Positions 45,701 through 52,613 of a stretch of 64,000 bases of DNA are shown one piece after another. Both the position numbers and the translations under genes were made by a program. The DNA is taken from NCBI GenBank assembly GCA_002951815.1, contig CP019454.1, positions 682,001-746,000 on the forward strand, given 5' to 3'. The notes beneath the pieces were generated by a model. The model worked only from the letters and a program-made list of their open reading frames with translations, had not been told where the DNA came from and searched no databases. Source of the DNA: Sulfobacillus thermotolerans. Its GTDB lineage: Bacteria; Bacillota; Sulfobacillia; Sulfobacillales; Sulfobacillaceae. Position 1 is the stretch's first letter. Every line of letters begins with the position of its first letter.

Positions 45701-45829
45701 CCAATAGACATGGGACAAGTACACGAACAGAACAACAGCCAGACTGTTGAGTACGAGTAATATCCAAACATAGTGTCGTGATAAACGGACCTTATAAGAG
45801 GGGGTCCTATGAAAGTGGTGAATGCCCAT
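42767..45829 (-). CDS. Membrane diguanylate cyclase with extracytoplasmic sensor and GAF domains
   Basis: A 1020-residue protein. Order: one helix (about 20-42), an outer sensor region of about 250 residues that looks Cache-like, a second helix (about 295-318), three GAF-like domains, and a C-terminal GGDEF domain. The active site is intact (YGGDEF near residue 925) and the inhibitory RxxD site is present as RAED five residues earlier, so it should make c-di-GMP with product inhibition. ATG at 45829 follows AGAGGAGC; an in-frame ATG at 45919 lacks a site. The EAL protein about 7 kb away is a natural counterpart. Confidence 0.93.
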   Translation of the reverse strand: MGIHHFHRTPSYKVRLSRHYVWILLVLNSLAVVLFVYLSHVYWNTNVATTERNLEAQASGSAALLDSKLSADEEFLRRAGQALTTAPSLSATRQILTRLKNELGTENAATAAIVNANGVPLLQSGVPVLWPLENSAHLGSWAIRQSAFSTGSFFLSRPFPNLRQDHQPWVLAGMSIPGTRQYLIIARSAFLPVLIKNLTASSYAQLVVQLVRHNGLVQAQSPFSPTQSSAWQPWLVRKLHQTPSLTAATGVGPLATISGSPRDLWAAAKLANYPLYVVEGIPLKAVFTDWLHTMLIGLIAFAGLVVISDSAILSIISRLNHTRERYAFTLQLYTVLSEVSRITSTATTEPDCLQSLVSALCAEGFHAAWIGVVDPDHIRVLVTQGPGSDSLRTLPFPTNTNEAAFQSLAVRAVRTREAVYENDLATALTHLGYASFIETYHWASGISIPIERHHGVWGVLSLISDRPHAFDHHILPLANQIGRALQDALERFDLRALEHEIQRKNTLVLTLHHVLGAIGEMALRTLDDATILQQICTLLTENGVFVGVTIGIQDPHGHLKFPYHSGQLPAHPTASAQLAWDSGRYQVDNEYHKTACAENSARSSKADFVIYRNKTPYAVLEVHHQDPHIFDEELVQLGIRLAELTGQILTNAFNEQALKRLHQFYQALAHANERLLYTDAAPALYDAIAQLVMAHTPALGCWIAFAQGHRLSVKTRVFADAQVAAYFDQDILQMALDDPRFPQPTVVSDVLRFKKAIIVNDLAGQDLYPGPRAMRFLSHDGINAVAAFPIEDRESQGLLVVHGTTNLFSQEIVTLLQSLAYNLTAKLKSLRAEEEERAVKAQLAYQATHDALTLIPNRALLESAFDHIGVQQKTQPVPLTLFVGDLDKFKQVNDTYGHSAGDYVLQVIAQRLKNCLRAEDRVYRYGGDEFVILIEAALTPPTIDRLTDCIVHHIQEPVNWNNISLSVGISLGIAIDSEGHKEPRKLFKEADEAVYQAKQQGPNHVCLFHDGSGTAFKGGA

Positions 45830-45846
45830 GGGGGCTCCTCTCGGGT

Positions 45847-45904
45847 CGAGTGCTAGAACGGACCTGGTGGCGGAAGCCACATGGCCAGGCAAATCCACCA
45901 CTCG
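45847..45904 (-). promoter_or_regulatory. Structured 5' leader of the GGDEF mRNA
   Basis: CGAGTG/CACTCG arms (45847-45852 and 45899-45904) enclose a hairpin with GTGGC/GCCAC (45867-45871 and 45876-45880) extended by CCTG/CAGG (45863-45866 and 45886-45889). It lies just before the ribosome binding site. It does not match the c-di-GMP-I riboswitch consensus. Confidence 0.35.
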
Positions 45905-45968
45905 CCTGAGCATCCGCACGAGGGTATAGCGGCAGGACCCTTAGTATCGTGTATATCGGTACTATAGC

Positions 45969-45997
45969 AAAATAGCCAGGCGTTGGCCGTCTTTCAA
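45969..45997 (-). promoter_or_regulatory. Promoter candidate of the GGDEF gene
   Basis: On the minus strand TTGAAA (45992-45997), a 17-base spacer and TATTTT (45969-45974). The transcript would have a leader of about 130 bases that includes the hairpin at 45847-45904. Confidence 0.35.
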
Positions 45998-46305
45998 GGA
46001 GGAATTATATTAGAAATGTTGAGCCAACGAGGCAGGACGTAATCCCGTGGTCTCTAATATTTCCACCAGATGACACAGGCGGTGGTTTAATGTTGGGACC
46101 CATGACAAAGAAGACACGGTTTGGTCGGAACCGCGTCTGGGACGAGATACGGTGCAGTGTATGCGCCATGATGAATTAAGGAATTGAGAGGACCAGCCCT
46201 AGAAATCTCTTGACGATGGGGTTATGGCAAGCCACGCGTTCAATCACCTATCAGGACCTGTCATGCGACATCAACAAGGATTGGCAATTCACCTTGCAAG
46301 ATCGC

Positions 46306-46617
46306 TTAGTCCCGATGCTGTAACACAAAACGAAAGACGGTTTTATTGTTGCCAGTCAATCCTGATATTCGAATTATTTGCTTGAGGATATGATGAGGCT
46401 TAATATCCCATAACTTGCCAAAGCATTCATCCGCAAAGGCGCTTGTCATCACATCAATTCCCCGAAAATCTAGGTGAATGGTTTGCTGCTGCTCTACAGC
46501 GTCCACCAATAACTGTCGCAGCTTTCTTCCTTGCTCACGGCTTCCTAATAAATCAGTGGACATCCATTCTTTAACATTAAGAGAAAATACTTGACCCGAG
46601 GCCATGGCTAAAGCCAT
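46306..46617 (-). CDS. STAS-like DUF4325 protein
   Basis: A 103-residue protein. The centre IHLDFRGIDVMTSAFADECFG matches the STAS-like DUF4325 family: a beta strand ending in DFRG, then the loop where STAS anti-sigma antagonists carry their phosphorylated serine (here T-S in VMTSAF). The function of the family is not established. The ATG at 46617 has GGGAGGTGA upstream and overlaps the end of the ATPase gene by ten bases, so the two are translationally coupled. It may be the substrate or partner of that kinase-like protein. Confidence 0.83.
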   Translation of the reverse strand: MALAMASGQVFSLNVKEWMSTDLLGSREQGRKLRQLLVDAVEQQQTIHLDFRGIDVMTSAFADECFGKLWDIKPHHILKQIIRISGLTGNNKTVFRFVLQHRD

Positions 46618-47510
46618 TCGTTCACCTCCCATACTTCATCGTCATCCAAGTCATCAGTATGTCCTAGAATTTTTTCCATATCCACACGTCGACTTAAATC
46701 AAAAGTACAACTAAGACTCGTTCCTGGCCAATCCACTGCAGTCGATTCATACACTGTGCCATTTTCGCTAACAACAGCTATCGCCATGCCACTAATCAAG
46801 ACAAGACGATTTATAGATCCGTTATGCTCTATAATCTGTTTTACTAAGTATAACCCATTTCCTTTGCCGTCACTGCCCTTCTTTGAAGACCACCCTTGTT
46901 GCAAAGCCAATTTCAGCGCCATTTCATCGGTGCCTTGCCATTGTGGATTCCATTGCCGAATGGATCCGGTAATCCCGATCCCTGGGTCACATACAGCTAT
47001 TTGAACAATATTTCGACTCGGGAACACCTGTGCAAACACTAGTCCGCCGATTTCAGCACAAGAATGAATAAGGACATTGCCGAGAAATTCATTGAGGGAC
47101 CACGCTACCGCCCACTGAACTCCCGGTTCAAGCTGAGATTGAGATAAAATCATTTTGATTTCACGAATAACGAGTTCGATATGCTCTTGTTTTTGAATCC
47201 ATATGGCCGATATAAAACGCCCTGTCGGATCGTGTTCTAAAAAATGGAATGAATCATCTAATCCAAATATCTGTGTAAATCGCATGCGCTGAAGATAGGT
47301 GTAAACCTTATCCTTTGGCTTTGAGATCTCCCATGAATGGTTGGCGCTAATACTCGCTAACGGAGTAATGCCTCCAGGTTCCACCCATTGTAATTGATCG
47401 AATGACACTTCGCATGGTGATTGATTTAACAGCGCTGCTAGCCATGAATCCGAATGACGTAGACCTTGAACTAAAACATCTTCTGTCAATTGAGCCGGAA
47501 GATTAATCAT
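46608..47510 (-). CDS. STAS-like plus HATPase (GHKL) protein, partner of DUF4325
   Basis: A 300-residue protein. The first 120 residues look like a STAS domain (CEVSFDQLQWVEPGG onward). The C-terminal half is a GHKL ATPase: N-box LNEFLGNVLIHS, G1 DPGIGI and G2 GKGNGLYLVKQII. There is no H-box, so it is not a classical histidine kinase; it resembles SpoIIAB-type serine kinases fused to an antagonist-like domain. ATG at 47510 follows GAGGTG. With the DUF4325 gene it makes a two-gene module of unknown role. Base composition appears less G+C-rich than the neighbours. Confidence 0.82.
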   Translation of the reverse strand: MINLPAQLTEDVLVQGLRHSDSWLAALLNQSPCEVSFDQLQWVEPGGITPLASISANHSWEISKPKDKVYTYLQRMRFTQIFGLDDSFHFLEHDPTGRFISAIWIQKQEHIELVIREIKMILSQSQLEPGVQWAVAWSLNEFLGNVLIHSCAEIGGLVFAQVFPSRNIVQIAVCDPGIGITGSIRQWNPQWQGTDEMALKLALQQGWSSKKGSDGKGNGLYLVKQIIEHNGSINRLVLISGMAIAVVSENGTVYESTAVDWPGTSLSCTFDLSRRVDMEKILGHTDDLDDDEVWEVNEWL

Positions 47511-47540
47511 GGTACACCTCAATCCATTAGCACTACCCTA

Positions 47541-47558
47541 GAGGAATTCCTCATTATA
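47541..47558 (-). promoter_or_regulatory. -10 box and palindromic operator candidate of the STAS-HATPase operon
   Basis: On the minus strand a perfect TATAAT (47553-47558) is followed immediately by the perfect 12-bp palindrome GAGGAATTCCTC (47541-47552), which would cover the transcription start. No good -35 is seen. The layout suggests repression, possibly autoregulation. Confidence 0.45.
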
Positions 47559-47994
47559 TGGTAAATTTCTTCCATTCTATCGTCTTTGCCTATTTTTTGT
47601 CGAGGTCGAGTGCGGTGGTGTGTTGGTTCTTTACACCATGAACCGCGAACAAAAATAGCCGTGCCTACTGAGTTCGCCACGTCCGTCCGCAAAGAAGAGA
47701 AATCAGACTTGCTGCAATGCGCAGCAAAAGTTGTCGAAATGGCGACTTCATGGACGGCCGAAAAACAAAAAAGGCGCAGTTCCGACGGAGCTGCGCCTTT
47801 CCCGGTGCGCCCAGCATATTTGCCATGACACACTGGGGCCAGAGCTGGTGCTATGCTACACCACTAATCCATACGATGGCGTGCGAGCAATGCTTTACCC
47901 CTTAAGTGCCCTAAGGCGTATCACGACCTGAAACCCGATGCGATTGTGTAAATCCACAGCAGAGAGAATCTTACAGGATGAAGACCTCACGGGC
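47559..47994. other. Gene-poor region behind the YyaL-like gene
   Basis: I see no supported gene. A minus-strand frame of 104 codons (47519-47833) runs through a terminator and the operon promoter and is rejected. The terminator at 47764-47802 is the main feature. Confidence 0.4.
47764..47802 (-). terminator. Terminator of the YyaL-like gene (minus strand)
   Basis: AGGCGCAG and CTGCGCCT form an eight-pair stem around TTCCGACGGAG. On the minus strand it is followed by a T-run (AAAAAAGG on the given strand), so it ends transcription coming from the gene at 47995-49776 and insulates the STAS-HATPase operon. Confidence 0.85.
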
Positions 47995-49776
47995 TTATGG
48001 ATTATTTCCGTCCGGAGTAGGCATGGCTTGGGCATTGAGTTGCTGCAATGCTTCGAGAATGCCTTGCGGATCGGTGACCGGTGCAGCACAAGTTTGGCCT
48101 TGGCAGAGATACAACGCGGGCATGGGAATCTCAGGATAACCGCTTTGGGCAAATTCCTCGGTACCCACTCTCCATGTGCGTACAATACGGTTGCGGTCAA
48201 ACAGGCCAAAAATAGCCTGCCGCAAGGCCGAGCCGGGCCTGTGATGTGATTCGGCCACCGTTGCAGTTAGCAAGGGGGCTTGAGCACGGTCAGCGACAAT
48301 CGCCCATAGCGCCCCAAACACGCCTTGTTCTTCCGCTACGGGCGCAAACATGGCAATGAGACTGCGCCCACGTGTTGTCCACGCCTCATCATCTAAAATA
48401 GCGCCCAGGCGCAAGAAGGCTTTGGCCATCAGGGCGTTTTCATTCACCGGCTGCTGACGGTGTTGCAAACGCCCAGGAGCTGAGGGAGTGTCAGCCTGAT
48501 CGTAATACGTGTTGGCATCCGATTTGAGCACGGTATCAGCGTACGCAATCAATGTGCGAGCCCGGTCAAGATATACGGTGTCTCCTGTAAACTCATAGCC
48601 ATCGATGCAGGCATTAAGAAAATGGGCAACATCGGTGAGAAGACCGGGCAGTTCAGCGCTAGCATTTTCGTAGTGGTGAAGTCCTGTCTCATCGTCCCAC
48701 ATTCTATCCCATAGCGCTTCTAACGCCGTCAGCGCAATGGGGGAGTAGACTGTGGGATTGATAAGGGCTGCCGCCAAAAGCTGCGCCGAAATCATTTGCG
48801 CATTCCAGTTCGTATGGACGACGGGATCGACAAAGGGCGCCTTGCGCTTGTCGCGTTCCTCTTGGGGCAGGCGATAGTACTCTTCGTCAGCATCTTGGGA
48901 GCCGCCCCAAAGGCCATTCATATTTAACAAAAATTTGTTGGCCCAACTGAGCACTTGGTCTGCAATTTGACGATAGGTCTCGTCCCCAAGCACTTGATAC
49001 GCATGCATGTAAAGACGCGCTAGTTGCGCATTTTCTTCGAGCATTTTTTCGAAGTGAGGAATGGTCCATTCACGTGTCGTCGAGTAGCGGAAGAATCCGC
49101 CAGCGACGGCATCAAAAAGGGCTGAACCCGCCATGGCATCGAGGGTTCGCACCGCCATGCCAGCGGCCCACCCATCGCCTGTCGCAGTAAAGAAGAGAAG
49201 GGCGAGGTCCCAGACGTCTACTTGGGGGAATTTGGGTGCGACACCTAATCCGCCATAGGCCCGATCAAATTGCTGACGGATAGCGTCCATTATTTTGGTC
49301 ACAGATTCCGGGTTCGGTGCCGTCGCTTGCACATTCAAATTAATCCCCGCAGGTGCTGCCAACTGATCGCGAATTTCGTTTTTATGTTCTTGCCAGTATT
49401 GCATCACTTGGTCCAAAAGGGGGCCCATTTGTTCGGGGGCCACAAATGTGCCTCCTGTAATCACTTCCCCCGAGGGTGTGAGAAACGCGGTGGTGGGCCA
49501 TCCGCCCATGTTATAGCGCTGATTAATGTCCGGTCTTTGATCATTATCAATGCGAACTGGTATAAAATCAGAATTAATGCGGGCGATAATCTGCGCATCC
49601 GAATAGGTCGTCTCGTCCATCGTGTGACACCAGTGGCACCACACGGCAGAAATTGACAGCAAAACCGGCTTGTCTTCGGATCGAGCTTTTTCAAACGTGG
49701 CAGCGGTCCATTCCTGCCAATGGATTTCGTGAGCCCGGTTGGGCCGTGGACTAAAACGGAAAGTGGGTTCGGCCAT
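47995..49776 (-). CDS. Thioredoxin-domain protein, YyaL/DUF255 type
   Basis: A 593-residue protein. The N-terminal thioredoxin-like domain has the active-site pattern VWCHWCHTMD (CxxC) and the HWQEWTAATFEKA lead-in of the DUF255 family; the remainder is an alpha/alpha six-barrel of glycosidase fold (YGGLGVAPKFPQVDVW, YSTTREWTIPHFEKMLEENAQL). Such proteins are found in all domains; their reaction is not settled. The ATG at 49776 is spaced better from the AGAAAGG site than the one at 49785. It is transcribed alone and ends at its own terminator. Confidence 0.92.
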   Translation of the reverse strand: MAEPTFRFSPRPNRAHEIHWQEWTAATFEKARSEDKPVLLSISAVWCHWCHTMDETTYSDAQIIARINSDFIPVRIDNDQRPDINQRYNMGGWPTTAFLTPSGEVITGGTFVAPEQMGPLLDQVMQYWQEHKNEIRDQLAAPAGINLNVQATAPNPESVTKIMDAIRQQFDRAYGGLGVAPKFPQVDVWDLALLFFTATGDGWAAGMAVRTLDAMAGSALFDAVAGGFFRYSTTREWTIPHFEKMLEENAQLARLYMHAYQVLGDETYRQIADQVLSWANKFLLNMNGLWGGSQDADEEYYRLPQEERDKRKAPFVDPVVHTNWNAQMISAQLLAAALINPTVYSPIALTALEALWDRMWDDETGLHHYENASAELPGLLTDVAHFLNACIDGYEFTGDTVYLDRARTLIAYADTVLKSDANTYYDQADTPSAPGRLQHRQQPVNENALMAKAFLRLGAILDDEAWTTRGRSLIAMFAPVAEEQGVFGALWAIVADRAQAPLLTATVAESHHRPGSALRQAIFGLFDRNRIVRTWRVGTEEFAQSGYPEIPMPALYLCQGQTCAAPVTDPQGILEALQQLNAQAMPTPDGNNP

Positions 49777-49872
49777 GATTTCCATCCTTTCTCGACATCA
49801 ACAACTCATTGGGTATCATACCAATCTTTGCCCCGGATTGGCGAGACTATGCTTCGTAGGGAGGAGACGACA

Positions 49873-50589
49873 TTGAATAATCGGCCCGTGCTCGTGGTAA
49901 CAGGACTGACGAGCAGCATTGGTCGTGAACTAGGAACCATGTTGGTCAACGATTGGCGAATTTTCGGGATTAGCCGCAATCCGCCGCAAGTTCCGGATCC
50001 CTATGAGTGGATTGTGGCAGATTTATCGGTGGCTGGCCAAGGCGCAGACCACCTGGTGCAAAGACTGGCGCAAGACAATATTGTGCACGTCCAAGGATTT
50101 GTGCATCTGGCCGGCGTGGTCTTTAGCGATGCGGCGGTGGCGACAACCGGGTATGAATGGGATTACACCTGCGCCGTTAACCTGCGGTCGGCCTTTGAGC
50201 TGGCCGTCGTCTTGAAACCGTTTCTGACAACTACGGCCAGCGTGGTATTTGTATCGAGCGTGGATGCGGCCTTGTCGAGTGCGGCAGGGCCGGCTGCGGC
50301 CTATGGCGCGTCTAAAGCCGGCCTAAACGGGCTTGTACGGCATTTGGCTGCAGAATGGGGTCAGGACGGTATTCGGGTCAACAGTGTGATGTTGGGGGCT
50401 CTGCAAGAAGGTATGAGTGCTCAGAACCCCCAAGTGGCGTCCGAGCTTGCCCGGCGAATTGCTTTAGGGCGTCTCGGCACTGCGCGTGATGCTGCCCAAG
50501 CTATTCGTTTTTTGTTGGATTCAGAGGCGTCTTCGTATATTACCGGCATAGCCCTGCAGGTGGATGGCGGTCTTAATATTAGGTACTAA
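49873..50589 (+). CDS. Short-chain dehydrogenase/reductase (FabG-like)
   Basis: A 239-residue NAD(P)-dependent oxidoreductase. The nucleotide-binding motif is TGLTSSIGREL near residue 9, followed by HLAGVV, the catalytic serine in VFVSSVDAA and the YGASKAG tyrosine-lysine pair. The C-terminal ITGIALQVDGGLNIRY is typical of SDR enzymes. TGLTSSIG replaces the usual TGASSGIG. The TTG at 49873 is chosen because GGGAGGAG is close upstream; an ATG at 49849 lacks a site. Substrate unknown. The ClC gene follows after 20 bases. Confidence 0.9.
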   Translation: MNNRPVLVVTGLTSSIGRELGTMLVNDWRIFGISRNPPQVPDPYEWIVADLSVAGQGADHLVQRLAQDNIVHVQGFVHLAGVVFSDAAVATTGYEWDYTCAVNLRSAFELAVVLKPFLTTTASVVFVSSVDAALSSAAGPAAAYGASKAGLNGLVRHLAAEWGQDGIRVNSVMLGALQEGMSAQNPQVASELARRIALGRLGTARDAAQAIRFLLDSEASSYITGIALQVDGGLNIRY

Positions 50590-50609
50590 ATAACAATGAG
50601 GTGGTTTAG

Positions 50610-52613
50610 TTGGTTCAGGTGGAAAATGTTCGGGGACATCTTTTTGTGCCCCAGTGGGAACCGTGGATCGTCAGTGGTCTGGCGATGGTGACAGGGGTAG
50701 TCGGTGGGGTTGGAGCCATTGTCTTTCGGTGGATGATCCACGTGGTGCATACGTTGCTGATAGGCGATACCCTGTCTGCTGGCCACCTCGGTTTGGTTGT
50801 GCTAGGCCCGGCCGTGGGACTTGTGTTGGTGAGTTTAATTACTCACTACGGTGCGCCCGAAGTGAAGGGGCATGGCGTACCCCAGATTCTTGAAGCCTTG
50901 GCGCTTCACGGCGGAAAAATTCGACCCCGCGTGGGACTGTTTGGTATTATTGCGCCGGCCGTGACGATTGGCAGTGGGGGTTCGGTAGGCCGTGAAGGGC
51001 CGATTGCGTTGATTGGAGCGGCGTTCGGATCCACGATGGCGCAGCTGTTAAAGTTATCGGAAAAGTACACGACCCTGCTATTGGCGGCGGGATCGGCTGC
51101 TGGTATTGGCGCGACATTTAATGCGCCGATTGCTGGGGGCTTCTTTGGCTTGGAAATCATTCTCGGCAGCTATCAAATGGGTGCGGTGGTGCCCATTTTT
51201 CTGGCATCTGTTACGGGTACCACAATATTCGACGCGATTATGGGTAGTCGGGCGGTACTTCAGACGCCTCCTTATCACGTGATTAATCATTTTGCTCTGT
51301 TGTTTATGATAGGATTGGGCTTGATTATGGCCTTGGTCGCCGTTCTCTATACGAAGGGGCTAACTTTTTCTGAAGATTTTTTTAACCACCTCCACATACC
51401 CTTTTGGTTAAAAGCGGTGGCTGGAGGATTAGCGGTCGGTATCATTGGGCTCTTTGTTCCCCAAATTTTAGGGGTAGGCTATCCGACCATGCATCTGGCG
51501 CTAACGAATCAAATATTGTGGGGTGGCTTAATTGTATTGTTTGTGACAAAGTTTGTCGCCACCCTCCTCACCATTGGAGCAGGCGGCTCCGGCGGCGTCT
51601 TTGCTCCGTCACTATTTTTGGGCGGCATGGTCGGCGGAGCGTTTGGCCACCTGCTCTATGCGATCTCGCCGCAATTGGCGCCTCACCCCTCTATTTATGC
51701 GATTGCGGGCATGGCGGCATTGTTTGCAGCCGCCGCGCAAGCCCCTTTTGTGGCGATTACCATCTTGCTGGAAATTACCGGCGATTATCATTTGACCGCG
51801 CCGGTGATGGCTTGCGCAGTCATCAGTTTTTTGACTTACACGTATTTCACGCGAGATTCGATGTACACCGTCAAATTGCATCGGCGGGGCATTAAAATTC
51901 TTCGTGGAGATGACGTTAGGCCTATGGCGGTCATCTCAGTGCAAACGGCAATGGAACCGTTGGGCGACGTTGTGATTCGCCCTAGTGCCGAAATATCCGA
52001 AGCGTGGCAAAAAATGACGCGCCTTAACCGAGCGTTTCTTCCCGTTGTGACGCGACAAAGCGGGCTTGAAGGGATTGTGACCATGCGCGATATTGTGGCG
52101 GCTATCCAGAAACAACAACCTCATCTGACGGTTCAAGATATTGTGCAGCCCTTACCCAAGCCTATTGCTAGCAATGCTTCGCTCGATGAGGCCATTCGCT
52201 ACTTGTCGCTATATAACGTGGCTGTCCTACCTGTCCAAGACAGCACGACGCACAAAATTTTAGGAACGATTACCCAAGCGAGCGTACTAAAGGCCTACAA
52301 TGCTTCGGCTGTGCACGCTGTGGAAACTTCGCACCAGGTGGAGGCTTTGAAGCAAGCCAACCCCGGCCTATTTGTGGAAATGGAGTTGCCGTCCTCCTCT
52401 CCCGCTGTTGGCAAATCTCTTCAAACCTTGAATCTCTCTCAAAATGCTTTGATTGTGTCAGTTTTCCGCCAACAAGGCGCCATGATCCCCCATGGATCTT
52501 TTGTTCTGCAAACAGGAGACAGGCTTTTGGTGTATGTCGCATCGTCCTTAGACCGCGAACGAATTATTGAGCAATTAAACGCCAAGGAAATCGTGTCCTA
52601 TCAGGGCGCTTGA
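50610..52613 (+). CDS. ClC-type chloride channel/antiporter with CBS and TrkA-C domains
   Basis: A 667-residue ClC protein. The selectivity motifs are GSGGSVGREGP near residue 110 and GAGGSGGVFAPSL in the second half, plus a conserved tyrosine-region analogue. The cytoplasmic part has two CBS domains (TAMEPLGDVV onward) and a C-terminal TrkA-C-like domain (GKSLQTLNLSQNALIVSVFRQ broken by charged residues) that may bind ligand. It could act as Cl-/H+ antiporter in acid resistance, an inference. Start is TTG at 50610 after TGAGGTGG. Overlaps the EAL gene by 13 bases. Confidence 0.93.
   Translation: MVQVENVRGHLFVPQWEPWIVSGLAMVTGVVGGVGAIVFRWMIHVVHTLLIGDTLSAGHLGLVVLGPAVGLVLVSLITHYGAPEVKGHGVPQILEALALHGGKIRPRVGLFGIIAPAVTIGSGGSVGREGPIALIGAAFGSTMAQLLKLSEKYTTLLLAAGSAAGIGATFNAPIAGGFFGLEIILGSYQMGAVVPIFLASVTGTTIFDAIMGSRAVLQTPPYHVINHFALLFMIGLGLIMALVAVLYTKGLTFSEDFFNHLHIPFWLKAVAGGLAVGIIGLFVPQILGVGYPTMHLALTNQILWGGLIVLFVTKFVATLLTIGAGGSGGVFAPSLFLGGMVGGAFGHLLYAISPQLAPHPSIYAIAGMAALFAAAAQAPFVAITILLEITGDYHLTAPVMACAVISFLTYTYFTRDSMYTVKLHRRGIKILRGDDVRPMAVISVQTAMEPLGDVVIRPSAEISEAWQKMTRLNRAFLPVVTRQSGLEGIVTMRDIVAAIQKQQPHLTVQDIVQPLPKPIASNASLDEAIRYLSLYNVAVLPVQDSTTHKILGTITQASVLKAYNASAVHAVETSHQVEALKQANPGLFVEMELPSSSPAVGKSLQTLNLSQNALIVSVFRQQGAMIPHGSFVLQTGDRLLVYVASSLDRERIIEQLNAKEIVSYQGA

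Larger units (their letters stand above)
45830..46305. other. Gene-poor region between GGDEF and DUF4325 genes
   Basis: Apart from the GGDEF promoter and leader listed separately, I see no supported gene. A strong AAGGAGG at 45996-46002 precedes an ATG at 46016 that opens only eight codons before TAA, on the plus strand. It may be a remnant. No terminator is visible behind the DUF4325 gene. Confidence 0.4.

Noticed and set aside
47519-47833. 104-codon minus-strand frame
   Set aside because: Runs through a strong terminator and the TATAAT/palindrome of the next operon; no conserved sequence.
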